DNA from: Marimonas lutisalis
Lineage (GTDB): Bacteria; Pseudomonadota; Alphaproteobacteria; Rhodobacterales; Rhodobacteraceae
Assembly: GCF_005434965.1 (NCBI RefSeq)
Contig: NZ_SKCI01000001.1
Coordinates: forward strand, 1,448,952-1,512,951
DNA: 64,000 nucleotides
Direction of reading: 5' to 3'
The translations under genes and the position numbers were made by a program. How positions within the stretch are numbered: position 1 is the first letter of the stretch; the number at the start of each line of letters is the position of its first letter. This document shows, piece after piece, positions 17,932-26,464 of this stretch. Under the pieces are notes generated by a model that had not been told where the DNA came from, did not search any database, and was given only the letters and a program-made list of their open reading frames with translations.

Positions 17932-18852
17932 TCAAGACGCAGCCGAGGAAACCGCCCTGTCAAAGCCGGTCAAACTGCCATGGGTTTTCCGGGCGGTTTT
18001 AGGCGCGTTGTGAAAGACCAGAAACAGGCCCGAACCCATGATGATCGCGGCGCCCAAGTAGACGTTCGCGGCCGGCCATTCCCCGAAGACAAGTGCACCG
18101 ATGCCGACCATCCAGATAAACTGAAGTTTCATGAGGGTTGTGACGACATGCGCCGGTAATATCCGGACAGCTTCGACCAAAAGCCAGCGCGCGAAAAAAA
18201 GCAGTACACCATAGCTCATGGAAAGTGCGAGCCCTTTTGCGCTCATTGGGTGCCACGTTTGCGGCAACGCGACCAGCATCACCAGGAGCATTCACAAATT
18301 CGGGTAGAAGACCTGCGCGAGGGAGTTGTTTCCGTGCCGGCTGATATAACGCGACAAGACAATCGAAAACGTGCCGGCAAGGGCCGCCAGCATGGCAAGA
18401 GCGTGACCAGCCGTCGCGCTGTCTAATCCCGCTGGGAACAGGCACCAGGCTCCGATCAATCCAAGAGAAACTGCTGCCCAGGATGCCGGTGATACTCGCT
18501 CGCCCAGAACCGGAGCAGCCATCAGCCCGGCCAGAAGCGGCATCATCCCTATGAAGATGAACACATCAGCAAAGGGCAAAAGACGAAATGATTGGAAAAA
18601 CAGAAGAGCCGCAGAGATTGTCGCGGCGGATCGCAATGCCATTGCGAATTTGCAGGTTGTCCGCAGCGATTGCCACTTACTTGTTCCGTAAGCAGTGGTA
18701 ATGCAAAGTCCAACCATCACGGCTCCGGAGATCGCATACATCTGTGGCGCAGCCACCAGTGTAGTCAGCTTTTTCGTCAATCCGTCGGCCGCCGCGATGA
18801 AAAAGGTATATGAGACGACCAATGACGCGCCGATCAGCCCCGCGTTTTTCAT
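17932..18852 (-). pseudogene. EamA-type (DMT) exporter interrupted by an in-frame TGA
   Basis: Codons run in one frame from ATG at 18852 to the stop at 17932, but a TGA at 18294-18292 splits them into 186 and 119 residues. Together they make about 305 residues and ten hydrophobic helices, the normal size of a drug/metabolite transporter. Upstream half: helices from GLIGASLVVSYTFFIAAADG on. The break falls between VFYPNL and MLLVMLVALP, within a helix, with no frame change, so a point mutation is the simplest reading. The ATG overlaps the end of the preceding gene (ATGA), so it belongs to the repeat-protein operon. Alternatives are stop-codon readthrough or a sequencing error. Confidence 0.8.
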
Positions 18853-19925
18853 GATGCCGCCGCCAAGTGACTTGCGCGACTGAACCCCGCAAAAAATGCT
18901 TCAAAATCCATGCTGGCTGATTCAGCCTGCCACAAGATTCCCTGAGCTTCCTCGCTTAGATTATCTAGGATTTTTCCGCGCATGGCCTGCCAGTCGGTGC
19001 TGCGTGCACTATCAAGGTGCAACATGGACTCCGACATCCCGCGCAAGGGCGCCTGGGGTACCTTTGGCGCGAAGAAAGCCATTCTTTCCGGATTGAAGTT
19101 CCTGCGAAACATGGGTTGGCCAGTCGTGGCAAGAAACCAATTGCAGACAAAGAACTCGTGATAATCGTCCAAGACCGATACAGCAGCGCCGGACTGGATG
19201 TCGTACATACTGGAATGGCGCGCCAGCCAGACCTCCCAGATCTCGGGAGGTGCAAAACCGGCATAACGCATTGCCACGCAAACCTCGGCCAAGAGATCCG
19301 CATTCTGGTCAAGGAAGGCAAGTGTCCCGGTAAAATCCAAGCTTACCTCGACGGCGGGGTCCAGATCCGGGATTTTTCTGCCGTATTCGCTCAGGTAGAA
19401 AACCGCATGTGTCAACTCGTATGCGGCTTTCTTGTTTGGCAACGCAAATGTGTGTGTGCGAGCAGTGAAAGTCCGGATGCGATCTTCCAGGCTGTCATCA
19501 CCTTTCATGGGATCGCGGCCGCGGCGGAGCATGAGCCTTTTGGCTTCTGCACGCTGCAGGTCTGACAGTTCTCCATCGATCATTCCGTTTTCGAGGACCC
19601 ACTGCACGAGCTTTTCCCCCTTTTTTCCGCCGATCCCCAGATCTTCGAGATCCAAACATATCGACAAGAGGAACCGATAATACTGGGGGAAGAAAAGTAA
19701 CTGCTTCTCAAGCCCATCGTAGAACCCTTGGTGCGCAGCAAGGGTGTCCCGTGAAACCTTGGCACCAGTGCATTCGAGAATGTTCAGAAGCTCGGCGTTT
19801 TCTTTCAGCCAGAACACGTCATCGCCAAAACGCCGATTGCGGGCAAAACACTCCAGCAAGGCGCGTTGACGCTCTTGGTCGGTCTGGTTTTGGGACGGGG
19901 CTTTGAATTGAACCACTTTCGACAT
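18849..19925 (-). CDS. Uncharacterised protein, partner of the repeat protein
   Basis: 358 residues, soluble, no signal peptide or membrane helix. I do not recognise a catalytic motif. Visible features: a Gln/Thr-rich N-terminus, an Arg-rich middle (AKRLMLRRGRDP), and aromatic stretches such as FFPQYYRFLLSICLDLEDLGIGG, DYHEFFVCNWFLATTGQPMFRRNFNPERMAF and WQAESASMDFEAFFAGFSR. There are only four cysteines, not in metal-binding spacing. It lies 55 bp downstream of the FSSGA-repeat gene and overlaps the exporter gene by 4 bp, so it is expected to be co-translated with both. A role in handling, modifying or sorting the repeat protein is inferred from position only. Confidence 0.8.
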   Translation of the reverse strand: MSKVVQFKAPSQNQTDQERQRALLECFARNRRFGDDVFWLKENAELLNILECTGAKVSRDTLAAHQGFYDGLEKQLLFFPQYYRFLLSICLDLEDLGIGGKKGEKLVQWVLENGMIDGELSDLQRAEAKRLMLRRGRDPMKGDDSLEDRIRTFTARTHTFALPNKKAAYELTHAVFYLSEYGRKIPDLDPAVEVSLDFTGTLAFLDQNADLLAEVCVAMRYAGFAPPEIWEVWLARHSSMYDIQSGAAVSVLDDYHEFFVCNWFLATTGQPMFRRNFNPERMAFFAPKVPQAPLRGMSESMLHLDSARSTDWQAMRGKILDNLSEEAQGILWQAESASMDFEAFFAGFSRASHLAAAS

Positions 19926-19980
19926 TGATTATCTCCATTCAGATCCGAGCGGACCCGCCGCCCCGTCCCTTCAACCACGC

Positions 19981-20475
19981 TTATGCGCCCGAGCTGTACA
20001 TTTCGACGGCATCGCCCTCCTGTGCCGCGCTCACCGATTTTGGTGCGGCCCCGGACGAGAACATCTCGACACCGCCGCCCGTGCTTGCGCCCGGTTCCGT
20101 CGGCGCAGCTCCTGAACTGAACATCTCGACCGCATCGCCGGTCACGACATCATTTGCGGATGCAGGCGAAGCACCCGAACTGAACAGTCCCGTGACATCG
20201 CCGACAATGGCGCCCGAGGTAGCACATGGGCTCGCACCGGATGAGAACATCTCTACGGCCTCCCCGGTCATTGTCCGGGAGGCCATTTCCGGAGCGGCTC
20301 CGGAACTGAACATTTCAACGGCCTCTCCGGCCAACATGCGACCAGATGCTCGCGGGGCGGCGCCTGACGAGAACATCGAGCAGGCATCGCCTTCATGAAG
20401 GCTTTCGATTTCCCCGCGAAGAGTACCGTTGGAAATGCGGCTGTGGTTTTCGGTGGTTTTTGGCAGTGCAGACAT
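19981..20475 (-). CDS. FSSGA-repeat protein (candidate multi-core precursor)
   Basis: 164 residues. Residues 1-29 form a non-repetitive leader (MSALPKTTENHSRISNGTLR, then GEIESLHEG). The rest is seven units with a core like E-x-M-F-S-S-G-A-A/S-P; the core Met (once Leu) is at residues 34, 55, 76, 97, 118, 138 and 159, so spacing is 21, 21, 21, 21, 20 and 21. The last unit ends the protein at MYSSGA. Between cores are small, variable linkers rich in Gly, Ala, Ser and Thr, ending in Gly before the next E/D. ATG follows AGGGAGAGAAACG. First gene of a three-gene operon with an unknown protein and an EamA-type exporter. Function unknown; a precursor peptide or low-complexity structural protein are both possible. 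Confidence 0.85.
   Translation of the reverse strand: MSALPKTTENHSRISNGTLRGEIESLHEGDACSMFSSGAAPRASGRMLAGEAVEMFSSGAAPEMASRTMTGEAVEMFSSGASPCATSGAIVGDVTGLFSSGASPASANDVVTGDAVEMFSSGAAPTEPGASTGGGVEMFSSGAAPKSVSAAQEGDAVEMYSSGA
19984..20388 (-). repeat. Tandem 63-bp coding repeats (7 units)
   Basis: The DNA repeats with a 63-bp period (one 60-bp step) within the preceding gene. The protein core is far better conserved than synonymous positions, so selection is on the peptide rather than on the DNA. Confidence 0.85.
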
Positions 20476-20800
20476 CGTTTCTCTCCCTTTTGGTGTGGTG
20501 ACATAACGATTACACTTTTAACGTGTTTTGCAATCCTTTTTTCCCGCGGCACGAGCATTCCCGAAGTTGAATCAATTCGGAGGATTCGGCCAACTTACTG
20601 GTTTTTCGTTAATTTTCGCGCCCGCAAAGCCCTGCGATTTACGAAACTGTCACATGCGACTCAAGGCACATCACAGGCTGGCACATCCGTTGTCGCGGAT
20701 ACGAACTGACGAATCACACCGAGTGCAGGTTCGAAACTCAGGCTGATTTTCGGTGGTGGCGGATTGATGGTCGGTGTATCAAATCCACAAGGAGCCTGGC
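20476..20800. other. Intergenic region between the repeat-protein operon and xthA
   Basis: About 325 bp without a supported gene, AT-richer than its surroundings. It must hold two divergent promoters. It contains the near-palindrome ACACTTTTAACGTGT at 20512-20526 and, upstream of xthA, an AAGGAGC ribosome binding site. Nothing else recognised. Confidence 0.6.
20512..20526. promoter_or_regulatory. Near-palindromic site upstream of the repeat-protein operon
   Basis: ACACTTTTAACGTGT, with outer arms ACAC/GTGT, lies 36 bp ahead of the repeat-protein start. On the minus strand it overlaps a possible promoter beginning TTGCAA. A regulator binding site is a guess from position and symmetry. Confidence 0.3.
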
Positions 20801-21580
20801 ATGAAAATCGCGACCTTCAACATCAACGGCATAAAGGCCCGCATTGGCGCGCTTTCCGATTGGTTAAAAGAAGCCGACCCGGATGTCGTTTTACTGCAAG
20901 AACTGAAATCAGTTGACGAAAACTTTCCTCGAGAACATTTCGAAGACCTTGGATACACGGTCGAAACGCATGGCCAAAAATCCTTCAATGGAGTTGCGAT
21001 ACTTTCAAAGCTTCCTTTGGAGGATGTAAGTCGCGGGTTGCCAGGTGATCCGGAAGACGAGCAGGCGCGCTGGATTGAAGCAACGGTCATTGGAAAGCAT
21101 GCCATTCGTGTCTGCGGCCTTTACCTGCCAAACGGAAATCCCGCACCGGGTCCCAAGTATGACTACAAGCTCGCATGGATGAAGCGCTTGCAGTCTCATG
21201 CGAAGAAACTGCTGCAATCGGAAGAGCCCCTACTGATGGCCGGCGATTACAATGTCATTCCACAAGATGAGGATGCGGCACGCCCCGAGGCCTGGCGCGA
21301 AGACGCGTTGGCCATGCCGGCGAGCCGCGAGGCGTTTCGTCGCCTAATGAACTTGGGCTTTACCGATGCGTTTCGCGCCTGCACACAGGGTCCGGGGCAC
21401 TATTCATTCTGGGACTACCAGGCCGGGTCCTGGAATCGAAATGACGGCATCCTTATCGACCACGTTCTTCTCAACCCGCAATGTGCCGATCTTCTCGAGG
21501 ACTGCCATATTGAAAAGGATGTCCGTGGACGAGAAAAACCGTCTGATCACGTGCCCGTTTTCGTCGTATTGAACGCCTGA
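20801..21580 (+). CDS. xthA: Exodeoxyribonuclease III
   Basis: AP endonuclease and 3'-5' exonuclease of base excision repair. 259 residues with the EEP-nuclease motifs MKIATFNINGIKAR, PDVVLLQELK (metal Glu), LMAGDYNVIPQDED (Asp-Asn pair), RNDGILIDHVLLN and the final SDHVPVF His. Start ATG at 20801 follows AAGGAGCCTGGC. Convergent with pgi, 10 bp between stops. Confidence 0.95.
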   Translation: MKIATFNINGIKARIGALSDWLKEADPDVVLLQELKSVDENFPREHFEDLGYTVETHGQKSFNGVAILSKLPLEDVSRGLPGDPEDEQARWIEATVIGKHAIRVCGLYLPNGNPAPGPKYDYKLAWMKRLQSHAKKLLQSEEPLLMAGDYNVIPQDEDAARPEAWREDALAMPASREAFRRLMNLGFTDAFRACTQGPGHYSFWDYQAGSWNRNDGILIDHVLLNPQCADLLEDCHIEKDVRGREKPSDHVPVFVVLNA

Positions 21581-21590
21581 GGCAAAGGCA

Positions 21591-23213
21591 TCAGATATCT
21601 TCGCTTTGTTTTGTCAGAAATGATGCCAACAGCCGGGTCGATCCGTTCTGGGCCCTTGTCGGCTCACGTTCCTCGAAAACGGGGAATAAAGATTTCGCTA
21701 TCTCCTTGCCGAGTTCGACCCCCCATTGATCGAAGGAATTGAGGCCCAGGATCACGCCTTCGACAAACACGCGGTGTTCATACAATGCAATGATTTGTCC
21801 CAGTATGCGCGGTGTGAGCTTTGGATAGGCCAAGGTCACCGAGGGACGATTGCCAGGAAACACACGCTGTCTGGCCTGCTTTTCGATGTCGTCGTCAGTC
21901 ATTTCATGGCCTGGAAACAGAGACAGTGTTTCCTCGAGGTCCCTGCCGCACATCAATGCCTCGGACTGAGCAAGGCAATTCGCCTGAAGCAGCTCGTGAT
22001 GGCGTGTCAGCTCCGGTTCATGCCCCCGCGACGCGATCAGGAATTCACATGGAACGATCTGGTTCCCCTGATGAAGCAATTGAAAAAACGCGTGCTGCCC
22101 ATTCGTGCCGGGTTCGCCCCAGACGATAGGTCCACCACCATGTGACAACGCCTCGCCGTCAACACCCACGCTCTTTCCATTACTCTCCATCTCAAGCTGC
22201 TGAAGATAAGCCGGCAACCGTGAAAGGCGATGTTCATACGGAAGAACGGCACGCGTGGGATATCCCATGCCCTGATGATGCCAAATGCCGATCAGCGCCA
22301 ACATCGCGGGCATGTTCCTGTCCAGCGCCGTGGTGGCAAAATGCGCATCCATTCGCGCTCCACCCTCCAGGAACTCTCCGAACCGCTCGGCGCCTATAGC
22401 GATCATCAGGGAAAGACCGATTGGGCCCCAAATCGAATACCGGCCCCCTACCCAGTCGGCGAACCCGAAAACGCGTTCAGTCGGAATCCCGAACGCCGCT
22501 GTTCTTTCCTTGGCAGTGGAAACGGCGGCAAACTGAGCAGATGGATCCGTTACGGACCGTGCCATCCATTTCTGCACGCTGCTGGCATTCGTCATCGTTT
22601 CGATCGTCGTGAACGTTTTCGACGAAACGATCACGAGCGTCGTTTCAGGCGCTAGGTTGCTGAGCGTATCCGCAAGGTCGGCTCCATCAACATTTGAAAC
22701 GAAATGGCATCTTGGTCCATCATGATATGGGGTCAGGGCCCGCACGGCCATGGCTGGCCCCAGGTCCGAGCCACCAATCCCGATATTGATCACATCCGTG
22801 ATCGCTCCGCCCTGCCCCGCGATCCGACCATCCCTGACCATCTTTGCGAAGGCTTTCATCCTTTCGAATGTCTCGCGCAGGTCGGGCATCACATCCACGC
22901 CATCGACGAAAACAGGCGGGCCATTGAGGTTGCGCAAAGCCGTATGCAAAGCGGCCCTGTTTTCGCTCGCATTGATCTTTTCACCGGTGAACATCGAGCG
23001 GCGCGCATCTTCGACACCGGCGGCATGGGCCAGTTGGATCAGTGTTTCCCGCGCCGTATCGTCAAGAGCTGTCTTCGAGTAGTCAAACAACATATCGCTT
23101 GCGACGAGAGAATAGCGTTCCGCACGCGTGTCATCTTCGAACAGTCCCGCTATGGACCGCGATTTCGCGGCCTCGGCAGCTGAGAGAACGGCCTTCCAGG
23201 CTTTCGCCGTCAT
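21591..23213 (-). CDS. pgi: Glucose-6-phosphate isomerase
   Basis: Interconverts glucose 6-phosphate and fructose 6-phosphate. 540 residues with both family signatures, GEPGTNGQHAFFQLLHQG and the C-terminal GQIIALYEHRVFVEGVILGL, plus the SSKTFTTIETMTN phosphate loop. The ATG at 23213 overlaps the pgl stop in an ATGA and is preferred to an in-frame start four codons upstream. Last gene of zwf-pgl-pgi. Confidence 0.96.
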   Translation of the reverse strand: MTAKAWKAVLSAAEAAKSRSIAGLFEDDTRAERYSLVASDMLFDYSKTALDDTARETLIQLAHAAGVEDARRSMFTGEKINASENRAALHTALRNLNGPPVFVDGVDVMPDLRETFERMKAFAKMVRDGRIAGQGGAITDVINIGIGGSDLGPAMAVRALTPYHDGPRCHFVSNVDGADLADTLSNLAPETTLVIVSSKTFTTIETMTNASSVQKWMARSVTDPSAQFAAVSTAKERTAAFGIPTERVFGFADWVGGRYSIWGPIGLSLMIAIGAERFGEFLEGGARMDAHFATTALDRNMPAMLALIGIWHHQGMGYPTRAVLPYEHRLSRLPAYLQQLEMESNGKSVGVDGEALSHGGGPIVWGEPGTNGQHAFFQLLHQGNQIVPCEFLIASRGHEPELTRHHELLQANCLAQSEALMCGRDLEETLSLFPGHEMTDDDIEKQARQRVFPGNRPSVTLAYPKLTPRILGQIIALYEHRVFVEGVILGLNSFDQWGVELGKEIAKSLFPVFEEREPTRAQNGSTRLLASFLTKQSEDI

Positions 23214-23884
23214 GCCGGTGCCCAATGGACGGTCAGATCCTCCAGCATCGCCGCGACCGGTGCTTGCTCGGGATCGAGTCGCACGGCTTTTTCCAGCGCA
23301 TTGCGTTTTGGGTTTCCGGTGATCACCAGATGCTTGTTCATCGCGGAATTCAGGACCCTTGCCGAAAAACTGACACGCGGTTCCTCGGCCTGGTTGGCAC
23401 GGATTGGCACCAGGACAGGCGCATCTCGTGACAGGGCCTGAGTGATATTCTCAGTCCCCGGAAACAGAGAGGCGCAATGCATGTCCGCGCCCATGCCTAG
23501 CAGGAGAACGGAAATCGGCAACACAGGGACAAGAGACGCCTCGATTTCGGCAAGAACATCTTCTGGTTCATCGGCCTTGGCATAGAGCGGGTGGAATGTT
23601 GCCGCTGCTGCCCTACCGGTCAAAAGCCGTTCTTTGACAAGGCGAGCATTCGATCTCACATGCACTTCGGGCAACCAACGCTCATCTGTCAGCACGACAT
23701 CGACACGTTCCCAGTCCAGATCGGCCGCGCACAGGTTGTCGAAGACCGGCCCCGGAGTTTCGCCCCCCGGCACGGCCAGCGTTGCACGGTCTTCGTGGAA
23801 CAAAATATTTTCAAGATCGCCGGCAAGTGCATTGGCAAGATCAATCGCCATCATTTCGGCATCGGCATAGTCAACGTTTTTCAT
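23210..23884 (-). CDS. pgl: 6-phosphogluconolactonase
   Basis: Hydrolyses 6-phosphogluconolactone to 6-phosphogluconate. 224 residues of the NagB/DevB fold: LAVPGGETPGPVFDNL, VDVVLTDERWLPEVHVRSNARLVKERLL, and LLLGMGADMHCASLFPGT, the lactonase-type active-site region. Overlaps zwf upstream and pgi downstream by 4 bp each, so the three are tightly coupled and feed hexose into the Entner-Doudoroff route. Confidence 0.95.
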   Translation of the reverse strand: MKNVDYADAEMMAIDLANALAGDLENILFHEDRATLAVPGGETPGPVFDNLCAADLDWERVDVVLTDERWLPEVHVRSNARLVKERLLTGRAAAATFHPLYAKADEPEDVLAEIEASLVPVLPISVLLLGMGADMHCASLFPGTENITQALSRDAPVLVPIRANQAEEPRVSFSARVLNSAMNKHLVITGNPKRNALEKAVRLDPEQAPVAAMLEDLTVHWAPA

Positions 23885-25335
23885 TTTCTTATCTCCCGCC
23901 AGCGACGTCCGTCGCGATGCATAAGGGCCAAGGCTTCCACAGGGCCAGAACTTCCCGAGTCGTAGACCAATGGCCTGTCTCCTCGCTTTTCCCAGGACGC
24001 GATAACGGGGTCGGTCCAGGCCCAGGCGGCTTCGACTTCGTCACAGCGCATAAAGAGCGTCTGATTTCCTCGGATAACATCCATTATCAGCCGTTCATAG
24101 GCATCGGGCACATGCTCGGCATCGGGGCCGAGAGCTTCGGCAAAGGACATGTCGAGGGGAACGTCGATCAGGCGCATGCCGCCCGGTCCCGGCTCCTTGA
24201 TGGTAACGCCCAGTTCGATCCCTTCGTTCGGTTGCAAAACAATGGTCAGGATATTGCGGTGGCGGCCGGCTTCGGCCCCGAAGATCGAGTGTGGCGCGTC
24301 CTTGAAAACTACGGCTATCTCGCTTGTGCGTGCCTTCAGGCGCTTGCCCGTCCGTAAATAGAAGGGCGTTCCTGCCCACCGCCAGTTGCTGATACGGGCC
24401 TTGATTGCAACAAAGCTTTCGGTGGTTGAGTACGGATCTCCCACATGTTCAAGGTAGCTTGGCTTGTCTTCGTCCGCACCATATTGGCCCCGCACGATAT
24501 CATGGCCTTCGACAGGATCCAGAGCGCGGATCACTTTGAGCTTTTCGTCGCGCACGGCATCAGGTTCGAATTTTGCGGGTGGCTCCATCGCGATAAGGCA
24601 CAACAGCTGCATGAGATGGTTCTGCAGCATGTCCCGCATCGCGCCGGACCGGTCATAATACTCTTCTCTGCCGGCAACCCCGACGGTCTCTGCCACCGTG
24701 ATCTGGATGTGATCCACATACTGGCTGTTCCACAAGGGTTCGAACAGCATATTGCCGAACCGGACCGCCATGAGGTTCTGTACCGTTTCCTTGCCGAGAT
24801 AGTGATCGATCCTGTAGATTTGGCTTTCGTCAAAATGCTTCGACAGCGTGGCGTTCAAAGCTTTTGCTGACGACAGATCGCGCCCGAAAGGTTTTTCGAC
24901 CACGATCCGCGCTTGGCCATCCGCCATTCCGAATTCGTACAACCGTTCGGCCAAGTCCCCGAACAGCGACGGACCGACCGAGAAATAGAAGGCCTTTACC
25001 CGGTTCGGGCTAATCAGGCCTGCAAGTGCTTTCCATCCGGTATTCCCGCGTGCATCAAGCGTGACGTAATGCACTATGTTCAGGAATGCCGCCAAGTTTT
25101 CCTGATCCCGCGCATGGGCCGCATCGAATTCCCCGATTGCTTCACGCACGAAGAATCGGTAGGCAGCATCGTCCATCTCGGTTCGCGCCGCTCCGACAAT
25201 TCGCGCGCCCTGCTCCATCTGACCGGCACAGAACCGACGAAAGAGCGCCGGCAGAATTTTCCGGCGCGCGAGGTCGCCCGTCCCTCCGAATACGACCAGA
25301 TCGAAGGGATCGACAGGAATTACGCGTGAAACCAT
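23881..25335 (-). CDS. zwf: Glucose-6-phosphate 1-dehydrogenase
   Basis: NAD(P)-dependent oxidation of glucose 6-phosphate. 484 residues: Rossmann motif VVFGGTGDLARRKILPALF near the N-terminus, the active-site signature RIDHYLGKE, and EKPFGRD. First gene of zwf-pgl-pgi. The 178 bp upstream, shared with the divergent radical SAM gene, should hold both promoters; no operator was recognised. Confidence 0.97.
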   Translation of the reverse strand: MVSRVIPVDPFDLVVFGGTGDLARRKILPALFRRFCAGQMEQGARIVGAARTEMDDAAYRFFVREAIGEFDAAHARDQENLAAFLNIVHYVTLDARGNTGWKALAGLISPNRVKAFYFSVGPSLFGDLAERLYEFGMADGQARIVVEKPFGRDLSSAKALNATLSKHFDESQIYRIDHYLGKETVQNLMAVRFGNMLFEPLWNSQYVDHIQITVAETVGVAGREEYYDRSGAMRDMLQNHLMQLLCLIAMEPPAKFEPDAVRDEKLKVIRALDPVEGHDIVRGQYGADEDKPSYLEHVGDPYSTTESFVAIKARISNWRWAGTPFYLRTGKRLKARTSEIAVVFKDAPHSIFGAEAGRHRNILTIVLQPNEGIELGVTIKEPGPGGMRLIDVPLDMSFAEALGPDAEHVPDAYERLIMDVIRGNQTLFMRCDEVEAAWAWTDPVIASWEKRGDRPLVYDSGSSGPVEALALMHRDGRRWREIRK

Positions 25336-25513
25336 TCGATTGCCTTTTCTTTCCGATCATGCGGTGTTTGCAGGACCAGCACCATCCGTTTGGCTGACAT
25401 TCGCATTGAGTTTATCACGTCGGTTTGGCTTCACAATGGCGTCAAGGCGTGAACACGCCCTTTCGATCTGCGGAAGCCTCGGCTAGCACTTGGTAAAGCC
25501 GAGGTATTTTCCG

Positions 25514-26464
25514 ATGAAAGACAACGTGGCGTCGCCCAATTCGGGCAAGTTCGAAGATCCCTTCGTTACTGCAGACGGTCAGGCCCGAGCGCAAGTGGCG
25601 TTGACCCGGCCTGAAACTCTTTGGTTCAACACCGGTACGCTGTGCAACATAACATGTGAAAACTGTTACATTGAAAGTTCTCCTCGCAATGACGCGCTGG
25701 CGTACCTGACGATCAACGATGTTGTGGCCTATCTGGACCAGCTTGAGCAGCGCCGCTGGCCAGTACGCGAGATCGGATTCACCGGTGGTGAGCCGTTCAT
25801 GAATCCCGAAATCATCGCAATCATCGAATGCGCGCTGCAGCGCGGTCATGAAGTTCTGGTGCTGACCAATGCGATGCGCCCAATGATGCGCCCGCGTGTG
25901 CAAGATGGGTTAACACGGTTGAACGCGGCGTTTCCGGGCAAGCTGACCTTGCGAGTTTCGCTCGATCACCACACAGCGCAACAGCATGACATGGAGCGCG
26001 GAGACGGCGCATTTTCGACAACGTTGATTGGCATGGATTGGCTGCGCGATACCGGCATTCCAATGACCGTTGCGGGGCGGACGATCTGGGGCGAAACTGA
26101 AAATGCGGGGCGGGCTGGCTACCACGCCCTATTCCACGATCGCGGATACAATGTCGACGCTTGGAGCCCGGTCGAGACCGTTCTGTTCCCTGAAATGGAC
26201 CTGTCCGCACCGGTGCCTGAAATCACGACCGCCTGTTGGGGAATCCTTGGCAAATCACCGGACGACGTGATGTGCGCTTCCTCGCGCATGGTCGTGCGCC
26301 GCAAGGGGGCGAAGAGCGCGACCGTGCTTGCCTGTACGCTGCTGGCATATGACCCGCAGTTCGAGTTGGGGGAAACGCTGGAACAGGCCGAAAAGCCGGT
26401 TCAGTTGAAACACCCGCATTGTGCGAAATTCTGTGTTCTGGGCGGCGCGTCCTGTTCGGCCTAG
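25514..26464 (+). CDS. Radical SAM protein with a cysteine-rich C-terminus, substrate unknown
   Basis: 316 residues. The 4Fe-4S/SAM motif is CNITCENCY (CxxxCxxC, about residues 46-53), followed by [12 protein letters not shown] and a TIM-barrel-like core with LRVSLDH. Beyond residue 240 more cysteines appear: [28 protein letters not shown], then [15 protein letters not shown] at the end, which could ligate an auxiliary cluster as in SPASM/twitch enzymes. The ATG at 25514 follows GAGG 9 bases upstream; a TTG at 25490 is the alternative. Monocistronic, divergent from zwf, with its stop overlapping convergent anmK by 4 bp. The reaction cannot be inferred. Confidence 0.88.
   Translation: MKDNVASPNSGKFEDPFVTADGQARAQVALTRPETLWFNTGTLCNITCENCYIESSPRNDALAYLTINDVVAYLDQLEQRRWPVREIGFTGGEPFMNPEIIAIIECALQRGHEVLVLTNAMRPMMRPRVQDGLTRLNAAFPGKLTLRVSLDHHTAQQHDMERGDGAFSTTLIGMDWLRDTGIPMTVAGRTIWGETENAGRAGYHALFHDRGYNVDAWSPVETVLFPEMDLSAPVPEITTACWGILGKSPDDVMCASSRMVVRRKGAKSATVLACTLLAYDPQFELGETLEQAEKPVQLKHPHCAKFCVLGGASCSA

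Noticed and set aside
19984-20388. Regular 63-bp direct repeats considered as a CRISPR array
   Set aside because: The unit length, absence of unique spacers and cas genes, and the preserved reading frame show that these are coding repeats.
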